Shown here one piece after another: positions 8,833 through 17,997 of a stretch of DNA of 64,000 nucleotides. The notes beneath the pieces were generated by a model, which saw only the letters and a program-made list of their open reading frames with translations, searched no databases and had not been told where the DNA came from. The translations under genes were made by a program, and so were the position numbers. The stretch comes from Litchfieldia salsa (lineage in GTDB: Bacteria; Bacillota; Bacilli; Bacillales; Bacillaceae_L). How positions within the stretch are numbered: the first letter of the stretch is position 1; every line of letters begins with the position of its first letter. The stretch covers positions 468,802-532,801 of the forward strand of contig NZ_FNJU01000003.1 of the NCBI RefSeq assembly GCF_900104555.1, in the 5' to 3' direction.

Positions 8833-8866
8833 ATTAATAAAAGCCCTCCATTAAACTGGAGAGCTT
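8833..8866 (-). terminator. Terminator of rnpB
   Basis: On the minus strand AAGCTCTCCA and TGGAGGGCTT form a stable hairpin (8841-8866) followed by TTTTATT. It lies about 20 bases past the rnpB 3' stem. Confidence 0.8.
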
Positions 8867-8885
8867 AAATTTGTTAGTTTTTCTA

Positions 8886-9291
8886 TCATCAATAACGCTC
8901 TGTAAGCCATGTTTTGTTCCATTGTACTACAATCGGTAATGAACCTCGTACATAGGTGGTAATCATCTATCTACAGACCTAAATCTGTCCCTCTCATCGT
9001 TCAATTCCTTAGAGAAGGTGCCCCTACCATTATTTGGGTTTCTCGCTCGAGGGGTTTACCTCGTTCCACTCTTGTAATTTCTTACAAGACTTCGTCACTG
9101 TGGCACTTTTCAAAGTATTCAAGCCATATCCAAGGACTTAGGCTTTTTCCCTGCCGTTAGTTCATCACATGAACTACCCTAGCTTATGGTTTCGCTAGGC
9201 ACGAACACTACAATCATCTCAGACTGTGCGAGCATGGACTTTCCTCTACAGTTAAAAAACTATAGCGATTACCCGAACGTTATTGATGTTA
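8886..9291 (-). ncRNA. rnpB: RNase P RNA, B (Bacillus) type
   Basis: The catalytic RNA of ribonuclease P, which matures the 5' ends of tRNAs. Universally conserved segments are present in order on the minus strand: GAGGAAAGTCCATGCTCGCAC, the AGTGCCACAGTGACGAAG core, GTGGAACG(A)GGTAAACCCC, GAGCGAGAAACCCAAA and TGGAACAAAACATGGCTTACAGA. The terminal helix P1 is perfect over 11 pairs: CATCAATAACG at 9278-9288 against CGTTATTGATG at 8887-8897. The ends are set from that helix and from the promoter, within a few bases. The layout of the peripheral helices matches the B-class RNA of B. subtilis. Confidence 0.97.
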
Positions 9292-9300
9292 GCATGTAAT

Positions 9301-9329
9301 ATTATAGTAAAAAATTAAAATTTAATCAA
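9301..9329 (-). promoter_or_regulatory. Sigma-A promoter of rnpB
   Basis: TTGATT (9324-9329) and a perfect TATAAT (9301-9306) are separated by 17 bases on the minus strand. Transcription would start about 7-10 bases downstream, exactly at the start of helix P1. Confidence 0.8.
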
Positions 9330-9367
9330 GTACTATTGACTGGATCTTTTATCCAGCTCAGGCTCTG

Positions 9368-9661
9368 TTAATCAAATAGTTTACTTCCAAACACATGTTT
9401 TTCAAGATTCGAAAGACGTTTTAAAATATCAAAATTTGTTGTTCCCGATTGAGGAATTGGTTGTTTTTTACTAGTATCCTCTAACTGCCTTCTAAGACGT
9501 AGATTTTCTTGTCGAAGATCTTCAATCACTTGCTGAAATACCTCATAGTCTTTAATAATTAAATCAAGATATTTGTCGACATCTTCTTGCTTGTACCCTT
9601 TAATACCGGATTTAAACTCTTTTTCTAAAATATCTTTAGCGGTTAACTTAATGTTATCCAT
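9368..9661 (-). CDS. gpsB: Cell-cycle protein GpsB
   Basis: A 97-residue cytosolic adaptor of the DivIVA family that shuttles the penicillin-binding protein PBP1 between sidewall and septum. The N-terminal membrane-binding DivIVA-like domain ([19 protein letters not shown], about 5-23) is followed by a coiled coil (about 30-65) and a short C-terminal trimerisation region. I start at the ATG at 9659-9661 with GAGGTG upstream. The GTG three codons earlier lies inside that ribosome site. Its known client PonA is encoded in this window at 31757-34294. Confidence 0.95.
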   Translation of the reverse strand: MDNIKLTAKDILEKEFKSGIKGYKQEDVDKYLDLIIKDYEVFQQVIEDLRQENLRLRRQLEDTSKKQPIPQSGTTNFDILKRLSNLEKHVFGSKLFD

Positions 9662-9751
9662 ACTCTTCACCTCAATACACTTTCCCCATTGTTCTTAGTC
9701 TATTTTTTCAAATATTCTTCGGGTTGTCAATTTTATCTTTATGTTTGTCTA

Positions 9752-10312
9752 TCAAAAATCATTCCCATTAAATTGTTCCTCTTCTGCAATAACTTGAAGG
9801 TCATAACCATTAATCACCATCAACTCGTATGCAGATTGCTCTGATTCCCGTTTTGCTTGATTATAAATAAATTTTGGACTACCTTCATTTTCGTCATCAT
9901 AAACAATGAGCAACCCATCACTTTTATCAATAAAAAAAGTATTCTTTAGTCTAAATTGAGTTGGGTTTTCATACTTTTTGTTAGTAATGCTATTCGTATA
10001 ATCTGCTTGTGACAGAATAAATTCATACAATTCTTTATTTGATTCATTCCATTTTTCTTCCTGATCAAGAAAAGGCGTAATAACAGCAAGTTTTAATTCA
10101 GGGTGTACCATTTGCAAATCTAGCGTTACCTCTGCAGCCCATAACTCTACCCCTAATTGCCCACTAATAATTACCCACTCTAGACCATCATCTAATAAGG
10201 CCAATAATTTATTTTTTATGGCTTTTTTTATGTAGACTATACCGGGATGTTTTTTATCAAACAACCCTAACTCAAATGGCTTATATCCTGTAATGGCTAA
10301 TACTTTTATCAC
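9752..10312 (-). CDS. ypsA: YpsA, SLOG-superfamily protein
   Basis: A 186-residue Rossmann-like protein of the DUF1273/YpsA family, related to DprA and LOG nucleotide-binding proteins. The N-terminus [16 protein letters not shown] and the later [12 protein letters not shown] are the family's glycine-rich phosphate-binding segments. In B. subtilis it lies next to gpsB, as here, and has been linked to cell division and oxidative-stress phenotypes. The ligand is unknown. It sits 90 bases upstream of gpsB and is probably co-transcribed with it. Confidence 0.92.
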   Translation of the reverse strand: MIKVLAITGYKPFELGLFDKKHPGIVYIKKAIKNKLLALLDDGLEWVIISGQLGVELWAAEVTLDLQMVHPELKLAVITPFLDQEEKWNESNKELYEFILSQADYTNSITNKKYENPTQFRLKNTFFIDKSDGLLIVYDDENEGSPKFIYNQAKRESEQSAYELMVINGYDLQVIAEEEQFNGNDF

Positions 10313-10343
10313 AAAGATCTCCTTATTGTTACTTTATTAAAAT

Positions 10344-10377
10344 CAAGCAGGAACCCTTCTCCATTTGTTCCTGCTTG
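10344..10377 (-). terminator. Terminator of cotD
   Basis: CAAGCAGGAAC and GTTCCTGCTTG form an 11-pair stem (10344-10377) just after cotD. The minus-strand tail is GATTTTAA, a weak U-tract. Confidence 0.65.
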
Positions 10378-10391
10378 AAGTGTTTAATAGC

Positions 10392-10682
10392 CTAGCTCTC
10401 AAAATAAGGTGTTGGAGCTATTGGAGCGTTCGGTGGTACTGGAGCTGCTGTTGGTAGCATTCCAGCTGGAGGTGTTGCGCCACAATTGAAATGTTGGCTA
10501 GCCACCTCGTTTGCAAATGATTCAGTGTGTGGATAATAGTGTAAATGGTCATATTTATGGTGATTCACATTTTGTGTGTGTGTTGGGTGAATATGTGGTA
10601 CGATTGTCTTTTGGTACGTATTCTGAACACAGCACTTCGTAGGATAAACAATTGGTGGTAATACATTAGGTCTAAAATGCAT
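10392..10682 (-). CDS. cotD: Spore coat protein CotD
   Basis: A 96-residue inner-coat protein rich in His, Pro and Tyr. The hallmark stretch TIVPHIHPTHTQNVNHH matches CotD, as does the MHFRPN...PIVYPTKCC N-terminus. The ATG at 10680-10682 follows AAAGGAG. Frames upstream of it lack a ribosome site. The C-terminus (about 75-96) is a Pro/Ala-rich tail not seen in B. subtilis CotD, where the protein ends with cysteines. Expression late in the mother cell (sigma K and GerE) is expected from the family and is not shown here. Confidence 0.92.
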   Translation of the reverse strand: MHFRPNVLPPIVYPTKCCVQNTYQKTIVPHIHPTHTQNVNHHKYDHLHYYPHTESFANEVASQHFNCGATPPAGMLPTAAPVPPNAPIAPTPYFES

Positions 10683-10784
10683 AATTAATAATCTCCTTTC
10701 AATTTTCATCTGTCTTTCACTAACAACTTATGAAAAAAGTGAGATACATGTACTAATGCAAACACCTATTTTTTAAAAAAACTT

Positions 10785-10880
10785 TTATAAAAATGCATAA
10801 AATCCTTCTTTTACTCCAGTTAATACTAAAAAGATAAGAGTAACCACAACAAAATATAAAATGAAAACTGCTTTATACAC
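10785..10880 (-). CDS. Possible 31-aa single-helix membrane peptide
   Basis: A GTG-started frame follows GGAGAGAGAG. It encodes a short basic start (VYK), one long hydrophobic helix (AVFILYFVVVTLIFLVLTG) and a short tail GVKEGFYAFL. It lies between yprB and cotD on the same strand. The ribosome site and clean one-helix composition favour a real micropeptide, but GTG start, length and low-complexity hydrophobicity leave doubt. No family recognised. Confidence 0.4.
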   Translation of the reverse strand: MYKAVFILYFVVVTLIFLVLTGVKEGFYAFL

Positions 10881-11052
10881 TGCTCTCTCTCCAATTTAAT
10901 CAATTTATTTCTATACTCATAACAATTCTCTATTTTACAAGGTTTTACACAATTCTACAACGTTAAATAAATCAAGGACTAATTTTCATCGATTTCGACA
11001 TCTAAACTGCGAAAAAACACTATTCGTGCGCTTACCCGGGGAATAATTCGAT

Positions 11053-12312
11053 TCATTTATTTCCAGATTTTCTTCTAATGCGATTTATTCTTTTATCCAA
11101 GTCTTCTTTTTTATACCCGTTAGGATCGCTAGGTAAACTTTTCTGACTTTTGTAAATATTTTTCGCAATAAGTGCAAAATCCAAAGCTTTATCATAATCT
11201 TTTTCATGATGCTCATAAATTTTAGCTATTTCAATTGCAGCATCAGTGTGGAAATGCTCTTTATCATTATTAATAACATCAAGAAAATAGGTGAGAGCTG
11301 TTTTATGATCTTTTTTCTTTTTATAGAGATAAGCTAACTCTAATTTTGCTTTTATCGCTTCATCTGTTTCTGTGATACTTACATTCTGGTACATTGATTC
11401 GGCTACATTTACTTCTCCCAGAACGTTATACCAACGAGCAATCTCATACTTTTCCGTAGAGGTACTTTGTTTACTTTTATTAAGTAAGTGTTTTGATAAG
11501 TGAATATATAGACTAATAAGTGATAGAACATCAATCTCATTATGATGTAGAACACCCTGAATTCCCTCTGGATCCTGACTTTGCAGAAAATCAAAATAAA
11601 GCATAGGTGCCAAATACCCTGGTACATCACCCTCACGCTGTATAGAAAGTATTTCTTTTTCCACGTTTGAAAGTCGAACTGAATCTAGTTTGTTCTTCCA
11701 AAGTCTCCTTGACGGATGATATAAATCAAAATGACCAAACTCCGGTAATCTTGGTACATGTTCACGTACTAATGTATGCCTTGTTTTCACTTGTGGCCAA
11801 TCAAAAGATTTTCCATTATAGGTAACAAGCGTTGTATAATCAATCTTCTCTAAGAAACTTTGGTATAGAGCGACTTCTGCGCCAGGGTTTGGTAAGAAAT
11901 GTTGGATAACCTCTACACAATCATTTTTCACCACTGCTTGCCCCAATAGAAATATCGTGTTCCCTGCTCCACCGCCAAGACCCGTGGTTTCTGTATCAAA
12001 GAAAAATAACTGATCTGATTGAAACCCCCTGCTTGATAAAGGATGTTCTGTCACTGATTCGTTCCAATCAGTAACTATTGTTTCAAGTTCCTCAAAACGA
12101 TAGAGTCCGTGTTTATAAGATAGGGGGTATTTTACTCTTCTAACAAAGCAATAAGATCCATCAAAATAATAGGGTTCAGCATCAAATGAGTTCCATTTTT
12201 CAAGATAGGGAATCTCTAAAGATAAGTTAATTTCACTTGAAAATGTGGCCCCTACGTTTTCTTCTCTGACGATATTTTTTTTGTGACGATTTAACTTATC
12301 TTTTAGACTCAT
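11053..12312 (-). CDS. mrfB: MrfB-type 3'-5' exonuclease with C-terminal TPR repeats
   Basis: A 419-residue protein (yprB). The N-terminal half carries a DEDD-type RNase H-like exonuclease: the first acidic motif is FFDTETTG (about residue 106), followed by GGGAGNTIFLLGQA and the late HHNEIDVLSL motif. The C-terminal 140 residues look like TPR helices (WYNVLGEVNVAESMY and AIEIAKIYEHHEKDYDKA). In B. subtilis YprB (MrfB) works with the adjacent helicase YprA (MrfA) in excision repair of mitomycin C damage independent of UvrABC. The genes are adjacent here, 35 bases apart. Confidence 0.93.
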   Translation of the reverse strand: MSLKDKLNRHKKNIVREENVGATFSSEINLSLEIPYLEKWNSFDAEPYYFDGSYCFVRRVKYPLSYKHGLYRFEELETIVTDWNESVTEHPLSSRGFQSDQLFFFDTETTGLGGGAGNTIFLLGQAVVKNDCVEVIQHFLPNPGAEVALYQSFLEKIDYTTLVTYNGKSFDWPQVKTRHTLVREHVPRLPEFGHFDLYHPSRRLWKNKLDSVRLSNVEKEILSIQREGDVPGYLAPMLYFDFLQSQDPEGIQGVLHHNEIDVLSLISLYIHLSKHLLNKSKQSTSTEKYEIARWYNVLGEVNVAESMYQNVSITETDEAIKAKLELAYLYKKKKDHKTALTYFLDVINNDKEHFHTDAAIEIAKIYEHHEKDYDKALDFALIAKNIYKSQKSLPSDPNGYKKEDLDKRINRIRRKSGNK

Positions 12313-12347
12313 GAAATAACTCCTTCTACTTTTGCAACTTTTACTTC

Positions 12348-14597
12348 TTAAATCAACTCACTTAACAAATTAATACTCGTACTTTTTGCCTTCTTCGCTT
12401 CTATTTCATTTCCTATACACGAAGGACATCCATCCTCACATGGACAGTGTTTGATTAAGCGAATGGCTGATGAAATCACTTCATCTATTCGTTTAAAGAT
12501 TTCATCAGATAAACCAATTCCACCAGGGTAGCGATCATACAAATAAATAGTAGGAAGACCTGAATGAGTAGCTTTAATTTGGGGCACCACATGAACATCA
12601 TTTGCATCACACATCACTAAAACTGGTACTACATGCCTTAATACATTAGAAATACCAACCAGCACTTGTTCTAAAGCCTTTGTTTCAATGCCCCCCATAT
12701 GATGAATGTCGATCCAAGTGGCACTGGTATGAAGTTCTTCTTCTGGTAGATGTATAGGTCCAGAGCCAATATTTTCAAATGAACTCATTTTTATCTTCTT
12801 AAAGATCGTTGGCATGGCATTTACTGTTACATCACCATAATGAACCTCTGAGTTTACCTTTTTTATCTCTTTATCAATTTCAAGTACCTTTAAATTTACT
12901 GCCAGATTAGCATCTGTAAAATATTCTACATCAACCTGTCTCACAAAAGCTTTCTTTTCTTCCCAATCAAGCAGTTCAACCTGAAACTGAACTCCTTCGT
13001 GTAGGTAAATCGCTTCATCATGCAAAAGGGTCATTGCACTAAAACGGTCCATCTCACCTATCACTTTATGGTTTGCTGTCTCGGTTTGATCAATAATAAT
13101 GACATTTTCTTGAGAAGCTGATCTTAAACTTATGTTATGTGCAGGAAACCCATCACTCATCCAATACCATTTGTTTCCGGAATGGTGTAAAACCCGCTCT
13201 TCAGTTAAAAATTCCAATATTTCTTCTATCTCCAAATCTCCAAATTGATCTCCTTCTTTAAAAGGGAGTTCGTATGCAGCACATTTAACATGATCTACTA
13301 GGATAATTAAATTATTAGGATTAATTCTCGCAGACTCTGGATTCCGATCAAAAAAGTATTCCGGATGAACCATTACATATTGATCAATTGGTGTCGAGCT
13401 AGCAACCATTAAAATTAATGCCTCATCATGCCGTCTACCTGCTCTACCCGCTTGTTGCCAAGTACTTGAAACAGATCCTGGATATCCTGTCATTATGCAA
13501 ACTTGTAGTTGCCCTATATCAACACCTAATTCAAGAGCATTTGTACTAACAACACCTAAAATTTCTCCATTCCTTAAACCCTGTTCAATTTCACGACGCT
13601 GCTTTGGTAAATAACCTCCACGATAACCTCGAATCGATTTAGTGCCTAATTCTTTTTTCACAAGTTCTTGAATATGACTTAAAATAATCTCGACTCTTAC
13701 TCTACTTCGAGCAAACACAATTGTTTGGATTTTGTTCTTTAAAAAGGATTTTGCAAACTCATTAACTTCCCTTGTCGCACTTTTTCTAATATTTAGTGGT
13801 TTATTAACAACAGGTGGATTGTAAAAAACAAAGTGTTTCCTACCTCTAGGTGCACCGTTATTATCAATAAGTGTAACCTCTAGACCGGTAAGTTCTTGTG
13901 CTAATTCCTTAGGATTTGCAATCGTAGCTGAAGTACAAATAAAAACAGGATTACTACCATAATAGCTACAAATTCTTTTCAAACGACGTATGACATTTGC
14001 TACATGACTTCCAAAGACGCCCCGATAAGTATGTAACTCATCAATAACGATATACTTTAGATTTTCAAAGAGAGAGACCCATTTAGTATGGTGCGGCAAA
14101 ATCGCAGAGTGTAACATATCTGGATTTGTAATCACTATATGTCCTGCTTTTCGTACCACTTGACGGATATTGGGTGCGGTGTCACCATCATATGTGTAGC
14201 TTTTAATATCAAGGCCCATCATATCAATAATTTCATTAAGCTCACTTTTCTGATCCTGAGCAAGAGCCTTTGTCGGGAAGAGATAAAGTGCTCTGTTATT
14301 AGAATCCTCTGCAATTGTCTGTAATACTGGCAGGTTATAACACAATGTTTTACCCGACGCAGTAGGTGTAACAGCAACGATATTTTCTCCACGTCTAACC
14401 GCTTGAAAAGCCTCATATTGGTGTGTATATAGTTGTTTAACTCCTCTATTATGTAAAGCTGTGCTGATACGAACATCCACCTCTTCTGGCATAGGCATTG
14501 TTTTAGCTTCCTGTGGTTCTATTTCATGCCAATGTATAACATTTTCATTCTTTCTTAGTTCCTCTATCAATTCACTTAGTGTTTTTTTCTTTAACAT
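12348..14597 (-). CDS. mrfA: MrfA (YprA) DEAD/DEAH-box helicase with DUF1998 zinc domain
   Basis: A 749-residue superfamily 2 helicase. Walker A is TPTASGKT, the DEAH-like box is IDELH, motif III is TSATIAN and motif VI is QQAGRAGRR. The C-terminal DUF1998 domain ends with the zinc-binding cysteines CPCEDGCPSC. The translation start at 14595-14597 (MLKKKTLSEL) follows GAGGTG. The ATG eight codons earlier is on the far side of that site. The length then equals that of B. subtilis MrfA. It is expected to translocate on damaged DNA and recruit the MrfB exonuclease, encoded directly downstream. Confidence 0.94.
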   Translation of the reverse strand: MLKKKTLSELIEELRKNENVIHWHEIEPQEAKTMPMPEEVDVRISTALHNRGVKQLYTHQYEAFQAVRRGENIVAVTPTASGKTLCYNLPVLQTIAEDSNNRALYLFPTKALAQDQKSELNEIIDMMGLDIKSYTYDGDTAPNIRQVVRKAGHIVITNPDMLHSAILPHHTKWVSLFENLKYIVIDELHTYRGVFGSHVANVIRRLKRICSYYGSNPVFICTSATIANPKELAQELTGLEVTLIDNNGAPRGRKHFVFYNPPVVNKPLNIRKSATREVNEFAKSFLKNKIQTIVFARSRVRVEIILSHIQELVKKELGTKSIRGYRGGYLPKQRREIEQGLRNGEILGVVSTNALELGVDIGQLQVCIMTGYPGSVSSTWQQAGRAGRRHDEALILMVASSTPIDQYVMVHPEYFFDRNPESARINPNNLIILVDHVKCAAYELPFKEGDQFGDLEIEEILEFLTEERVLHHSGNKWYWMSDGFPAHNISLRSASQENVIIIDQTETANHKVIGEMDRFSAMTLLHDEAIYLHEGVQFQVELLDWEEKKAFVRQVDVEYFTDANLAVNLKVLEIDKEIKKVNSEVHYGDVTVNAMPTIFKKIKMSSFENIGSGPIHLPEEELHTSATWIDIHHMGGIETKALEQVLVGISNVLRHVVPVLVMCDANDVHVVPQIKATHSGLPTIYLYDRYPGGIGLSDEIFKRIDEVISSAIRLIKHCPCEDGCPSCIGNEIEAKKAKSTSINLLSELI

Positions 14598-14796
14598 TCG
14601 TTTCACCTCTATTATTTCCATTTTAGCGAATGTTTGTTTGGATTTCTATAGAAAGATAGTAGAATACTAGATGTATTTTTTTCCTATAATCCTAATTAAT
14701 CAAAGTGTTAAATATTGTACATATTTATTTTAAAGACAAGATTCGACATTTTCTGATATGATAACTATTAACCACATTTGATTTTAGGAGTACACT

Positions 14797-16422
14797 ATGT
14801 CTATAAACTTACGCACATATTTTATTTTAATTCTCTCAGCCTTTGTGATAATTTTCACGACAGTAATTAGCTTTGCAATAAATAAAGAATCTAGCCAGAG
14901 TTTCGAGAAACAAATTGGGCATGATTTAACGGAAAAAGCCTATCAAATGGCTAATGACCTTGATCATTTTATGTGGTCTAGATATGGTGAAATCACAATA
15001 TTAAGCAATCTAAAAACGCTTGAGAATCAACAAAATCCCGAGGAAATTAATACTTTGTTAAATGAATTAAAACTAAATTTCCCTGCTTATTCTTGGATTG
15101 GTTATACAGATTCTTCAGGTAATGTAATCGCATCTACAGATAATATCTTATTAGGGGAAAATATTTCTAAGCGCCCTGTATTCAAAGATGCTCTAACGGA
15201 AACCTTTATTGGTGATGTTCACGAAGCTGTTCTATTAGCAAAACTACTACCAAACCCCACTGGAGAGGACTTAAAGTTTGTTGATATAAGCTCTCCCATT
15301 TTCAATGAAAAAAACGATTTTATCGGTGTACTTGCTTCCCATCTAAGTTGGGAATGGGCTGTAGAAGTCCAAAACACAATAATAATGCCTAATCAGAATA
15401 AAGATGAAGAGCTTGAAATGTTTATTGTGAGTAAGCATGATAATACCATTCTTCTAGGACCTAAAGATATGATCGGTCAACCACTTCAATTAGAATCAGT
15501 AAGAAAAGCTCAATCTGGTAAAAATGGTTGGTCGTTAGAGAAATGGTCAGACGAAAAAAACTACTTAACTGGCTATGCATTAGCTGATGGCCATTTAAAT
15601 TACCCAGGGCTAGAATGGACTGTAATTGTGAGACAACCTGAAGAAGTCGCGTTTTTTAGTGTTAAAGAGCTAAGAAACCAAGTGATTATAATTGGTTTAT
15701 TCTCAGTAGTAGTTTTCGGTTTAATTGGATGGTTTTTAGCCAGTATTATTTCTAATCCTCTTAGACAATTGGCGATATCTGCTGAAAGATTGAAAAATGG
15801 TGAAAAGACTGAGATTCCAATAAAAAGAGGTATCCATGATATTGAAACACTATCAACATCACTAAGAGATTTAATATCTGCTTTAACTAAAACAAAATCA
15901 GAATTAGGTAAAATGGAGTTAATTGCTCAGTTAGATAAGCTAACAGGTCTCCCTAACAGGTTAGCTCTAGACGAATATTTAAAAAAGCTTTCTATACATT
16001 CCGAACTAGATCATTATGCTGTATTGTACTTAGATCTTGATGGTTTCAAAAACATAAATGATATACACGGGCACCATCATGGGGATCAGCTTTTAAAGGT
16101 AGTTGCCGAAAAAATGAAAGGCTGTATTAGAAGTAACGAATTTATTTGTAGATTGGGTGGAGATGAATTCGTGGCGATTATAAAAGTTCAAAATACGGAT
16201 AGCGTTGAAACGATTAACATGGTTGGGAATAGAATGATTGATTCCTTAAACCAACCTCTAAATATTGAAGGTACCTATGTGACTGTTGGCTGTAGTATTG
16301 GGGCTGCTTTATGGCCAGTTCATGACAATGAATCGTACCAAGTCCTTCGCTATGCAGATAAAGCTTTGTATATGTCTAAGGAAAAAGGAAAAAATCAAAT
16401 CACTCTATTTACAAAAGAATAA
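14797..16422 (+). CDS. Membrane-bound diguanylate cyclase (Cache-HAMP-GGDEF)
   Basis: A 541-residue sensor enzyme. The N-terminal helix (about 5-27) and a second helix (about 288-312) flank an extracytoplasmic PDC/Cache-like sensor (about 30-280). A HAMP segment (about 313-365) leads to a GGDEF domain with an intact GGDEF at 454-458 and the upstream DLDGFKNIND metal-binding motif. It should make cyclic di-GMP from GTP in response to an external ligand. The inhibitory RxxD site five residues before GGDEF reads RSNE, so product inhibition may be weak. A partner HD-GYP phosphodiesterase is at 22506-24008. It is a single gene with its own upstream region. Confidence 0.92.
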   Translation: MSINLRTYFILILSAFVIIFTTVISFAINKESSQSFEKQIGHDLTEKAYQMANDLDHFMWSRYGEITILSNLKTLENQQNPEEINTLLNELKLNFPAYSWIGYTDSSGNVIASTDNILLGENISKRPVFKDALTETFIGDVHEAVLLAKLLPNPTGEDLKFVDISSPIFNEKNDFIGVLASHLSWEWAVEVQNTIIMPNQNKDEELEMFIVSKHDNTILLGPKDMIGQPLQLESVRKAQSGKNGWSLEKWSDEKNYLTGYALADGHLNYPGLEWTVIVRQPEEVAFFSVKELRNQVIIIGLFSVVVFGLIGWFLASIISNPLRQLAISAERLKNGEKTEIPIKRGIHDIETLSTSLRDLISALTKTKSELGKMELIAQLDKLTGLPNRLALDEYLKKLSIHSELDHYAVLYLDLDGFKNINDIHGHHHGDQLLKVVAEKMKGCIRSNEFICRLGGDEFVAIIKVQNTDSVETINMVGNRMIDSLNQPLNIEGTYVTVGCSIGAALWPVHDNESYQVLRYADKALYMSKEKGKNQITLFTKE

Positions 16423-16510
16423 GATTACATCCATTGGAAAAGCACTCATGTTGTTTGATTGTTTTTTCATATTTTTTTGAACTATGCTTATACTAATATT
16501 GGTGATTAAT

Positions 16511-17440
16511 ATGATTTGTAACTCAAGCGAGGAATTGCATGCATTAGTTTTAGAAGCGAAAACCTATACAAAGATAGGTAAAGTAGCAGATTATATTCCA
16601 GCACTAGGTAAAGCAAATCAAAATGATTTAGCTGTAGCTATTCATTACCCTAACGGGGATTGCTTATCAGCTGGGGATATTGAAAAGAAATTCACATTAC
16701 AGAGTGTTTCGAAAGTAATTAGCTTGGCTCTTGTTCTAATTGAAAAAGGGTCAGAGTATGTATTTAACCGTGTTGGGATGGAGCCGACTGGAGACCCATT
16801 CAATTCAATTGTTAAATTAGAGACGATGGCTCTTGCCAAGCCATTAAACCCAATGATTAATGCAGGAGCACTTGCTGTCACGCATATGATAGAAGGCACA
16901 TCTGTTGAATCTCGATTTGACCGATTATTAAGCTTTATACATGAGATGACAACTGATTCAACAATTAATTATTGTGAGGAAGTGGCACGTTCTGAATTCG
17001 AGACGGCACATTTAAACCGAGCTTTATGTTATTTTCTTAAGCAAAATCTGATTATCAATGAAGACATTGAACAACTAATGGACTTATACACAAAACAATG
17101 TTCGATTGAGATGAACTCATTGAATTTGGCCAGAATTGGAGTCGTTTTTGCAATGGATGGAATCGATCCTACAAGTGGAAAACAAATAATACCAAAAGAA
17201 ATTGCACGTATTTGCAAGACATTCATGGTCACTTGTGGAATGTATAATGCTTCTGGTGAATTCGCAATAAAAATTGGAATCCCAGCAAAAAGCGGAGTCT
17301 CTGGAGGAATTATGGGTGCTGTTCCAGGTAAGTTTGGTATTGGTATATTTGGTCCATCTTTAAATAATCAAGGAAACAGCATAGCCGGAATAAAATTATT
17401 AGAATTATTATCTAAAAATTATTCCCTTAGTATGTTTTAG
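16511..17440 (+). CDS. glsA: Glutaminase (serine-dependent beta-lactamase-like)
   Basis: A protein of about 309 residues that hydrolyses glutamine to glutamate and ammonia. The catalytic SxxK is SVSK at residues 65-68, as in the penicillin-binding/beta-lactamase fold. Other family blocks are NPMINAGA, the central EVARSE, and [16 protein letters not shown] near the C-terminus. I start at the ATG at 16511, preceded by GGTGAT. The longer frame from 16484 adds nine hydrophobic residues without a ribosome site. The length matches other GlsA proteins. No transporter or nitrogen regulator is adjacent. Confidence 0.93.
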   Translation: MICNSSEELHALVLEAKTYTKIGKVADYIPALGKANQNDLAVAIHYPNGDCLSAGDIEKKFTLQSVSKVISLALVLIEKGSEYVFNRVGMEPTGDPFNSIVKLETMALAKPLNPMINAGALAVTHMIEGTSVESRFDRLLSFIHEMTTDSTINYCEEVARSEFETAHLNRALCYFLKQNLIINEDIEQLMDLYTKQCSIEMNSLNLARIGVVFAMDGIDPTSGKQIIPKEIARICKTFMVTCGMYNASGEFAIKIGIPAKSGVSGGIMGAVPGKFGIGIFGPSLNNQGNSIAGIKLLELLSKNYSLSMF

Positions 17441-17514
17441 CAACCTCTTTTGATACATACTTGGTTAAAATTTGAACATATTAGATAAGAATCCTAAAAA
17501 AGGAGGCATCCTCT

Positions 17515-17670
17515 ATGTCTAAACAAGGAAGACATAATTCCAACCAAACGAGAGCTGAAATCGAAAAACAGGACGAGAAAAATAGCTTAGCAACTGACCC
17601 CGAGACACAGATTGGAAATTCTCAACATCAAAGTCAGAAGAAAAGCGGGCGTCAGCGTAATAAACAATAG
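17515..17670 (+). CDS. 51-aa hydrophilic Gln/Lys-rich protein
   Basis: A strong AAAGGAGG stands seven to eight bases before the ATG at 17515. The peptide (MSKQGRHNSNQTRAEIEKQDE ... KKSGRQRNKQ) has no hydrophobic stretch and is rich in Gln, Asn, Lys and Ser. Composition and size recall small acid-soluble spore proteins, but no SASP signature is clear. It could be a spore or stress-related disordered protein. The good ribosome site supports a real gene. Confidence 0.6.
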   Translation: MSKQGRHNSNQTRAEIEKQDEKNSLATDPETQIGNSQHQSQKKSGRQRNKQ

Positions 17671-17769
17671 GTCTTAATGATTATAGATTGACCTAATAAT
17701 AATACTACTTTGGGTTAAACTAATAAATGGTGTAACTCACACCTATGACAACATATGGAGGGATTCCGA

Positions 17770-17895
17770 TTGAACACTCTTTTTCATTTAATTACATCGA
17801 TTAGAGTTAGCTTAATGACAATTAACTACTCAGTTCGAAAGATAATTTTTAGTCTAAGCTGGTTATTAGGTAAACCAACTTACGTCTTACGATAA
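17770..17895 (+). CDS. Possible 41-aa basic amphipathic peptide
   Basis: A frame from TTG at 17770 follows GGAGG with seven bases of spacing. The peptide (LNTLFHLITSIRVSLMT ... WLLGKPTYVLR) alternates hydrophobic and basic residues and could lie along or in the membrane. A terminator at 17935-17970 follows. The TTG start and size keep confidence moderate; no family recognised. Confidence 0.4.
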   Translation: MNTLFHLITSIRVSLMTINYSVRKIIFSLSWLLGKPTYVLR

Positions 17896-17934
17896 AGAGT
17901 TTTTCAGAAGAAATCTCAGATATGGTGTTGTTAA

Positions 17935-17970
17935 AAAAGGGATAAGCTAATGACGCTTATCCCTTTTAAA
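17935..17970. terminator. Bidirectional terminator
   Basis: AAAAGGGATAAGC (17935-17947) pairs with GCTTATCCCTTTT (17955-17967). A-runs and T-runs flank it on both sides, so it can serve the small plus-strand genes and the convergent SNF2 gene. Confidence 0.85.
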
Positions 17971-17997
17971 ATTATTTTTCACCACTGTAGCTTATGA

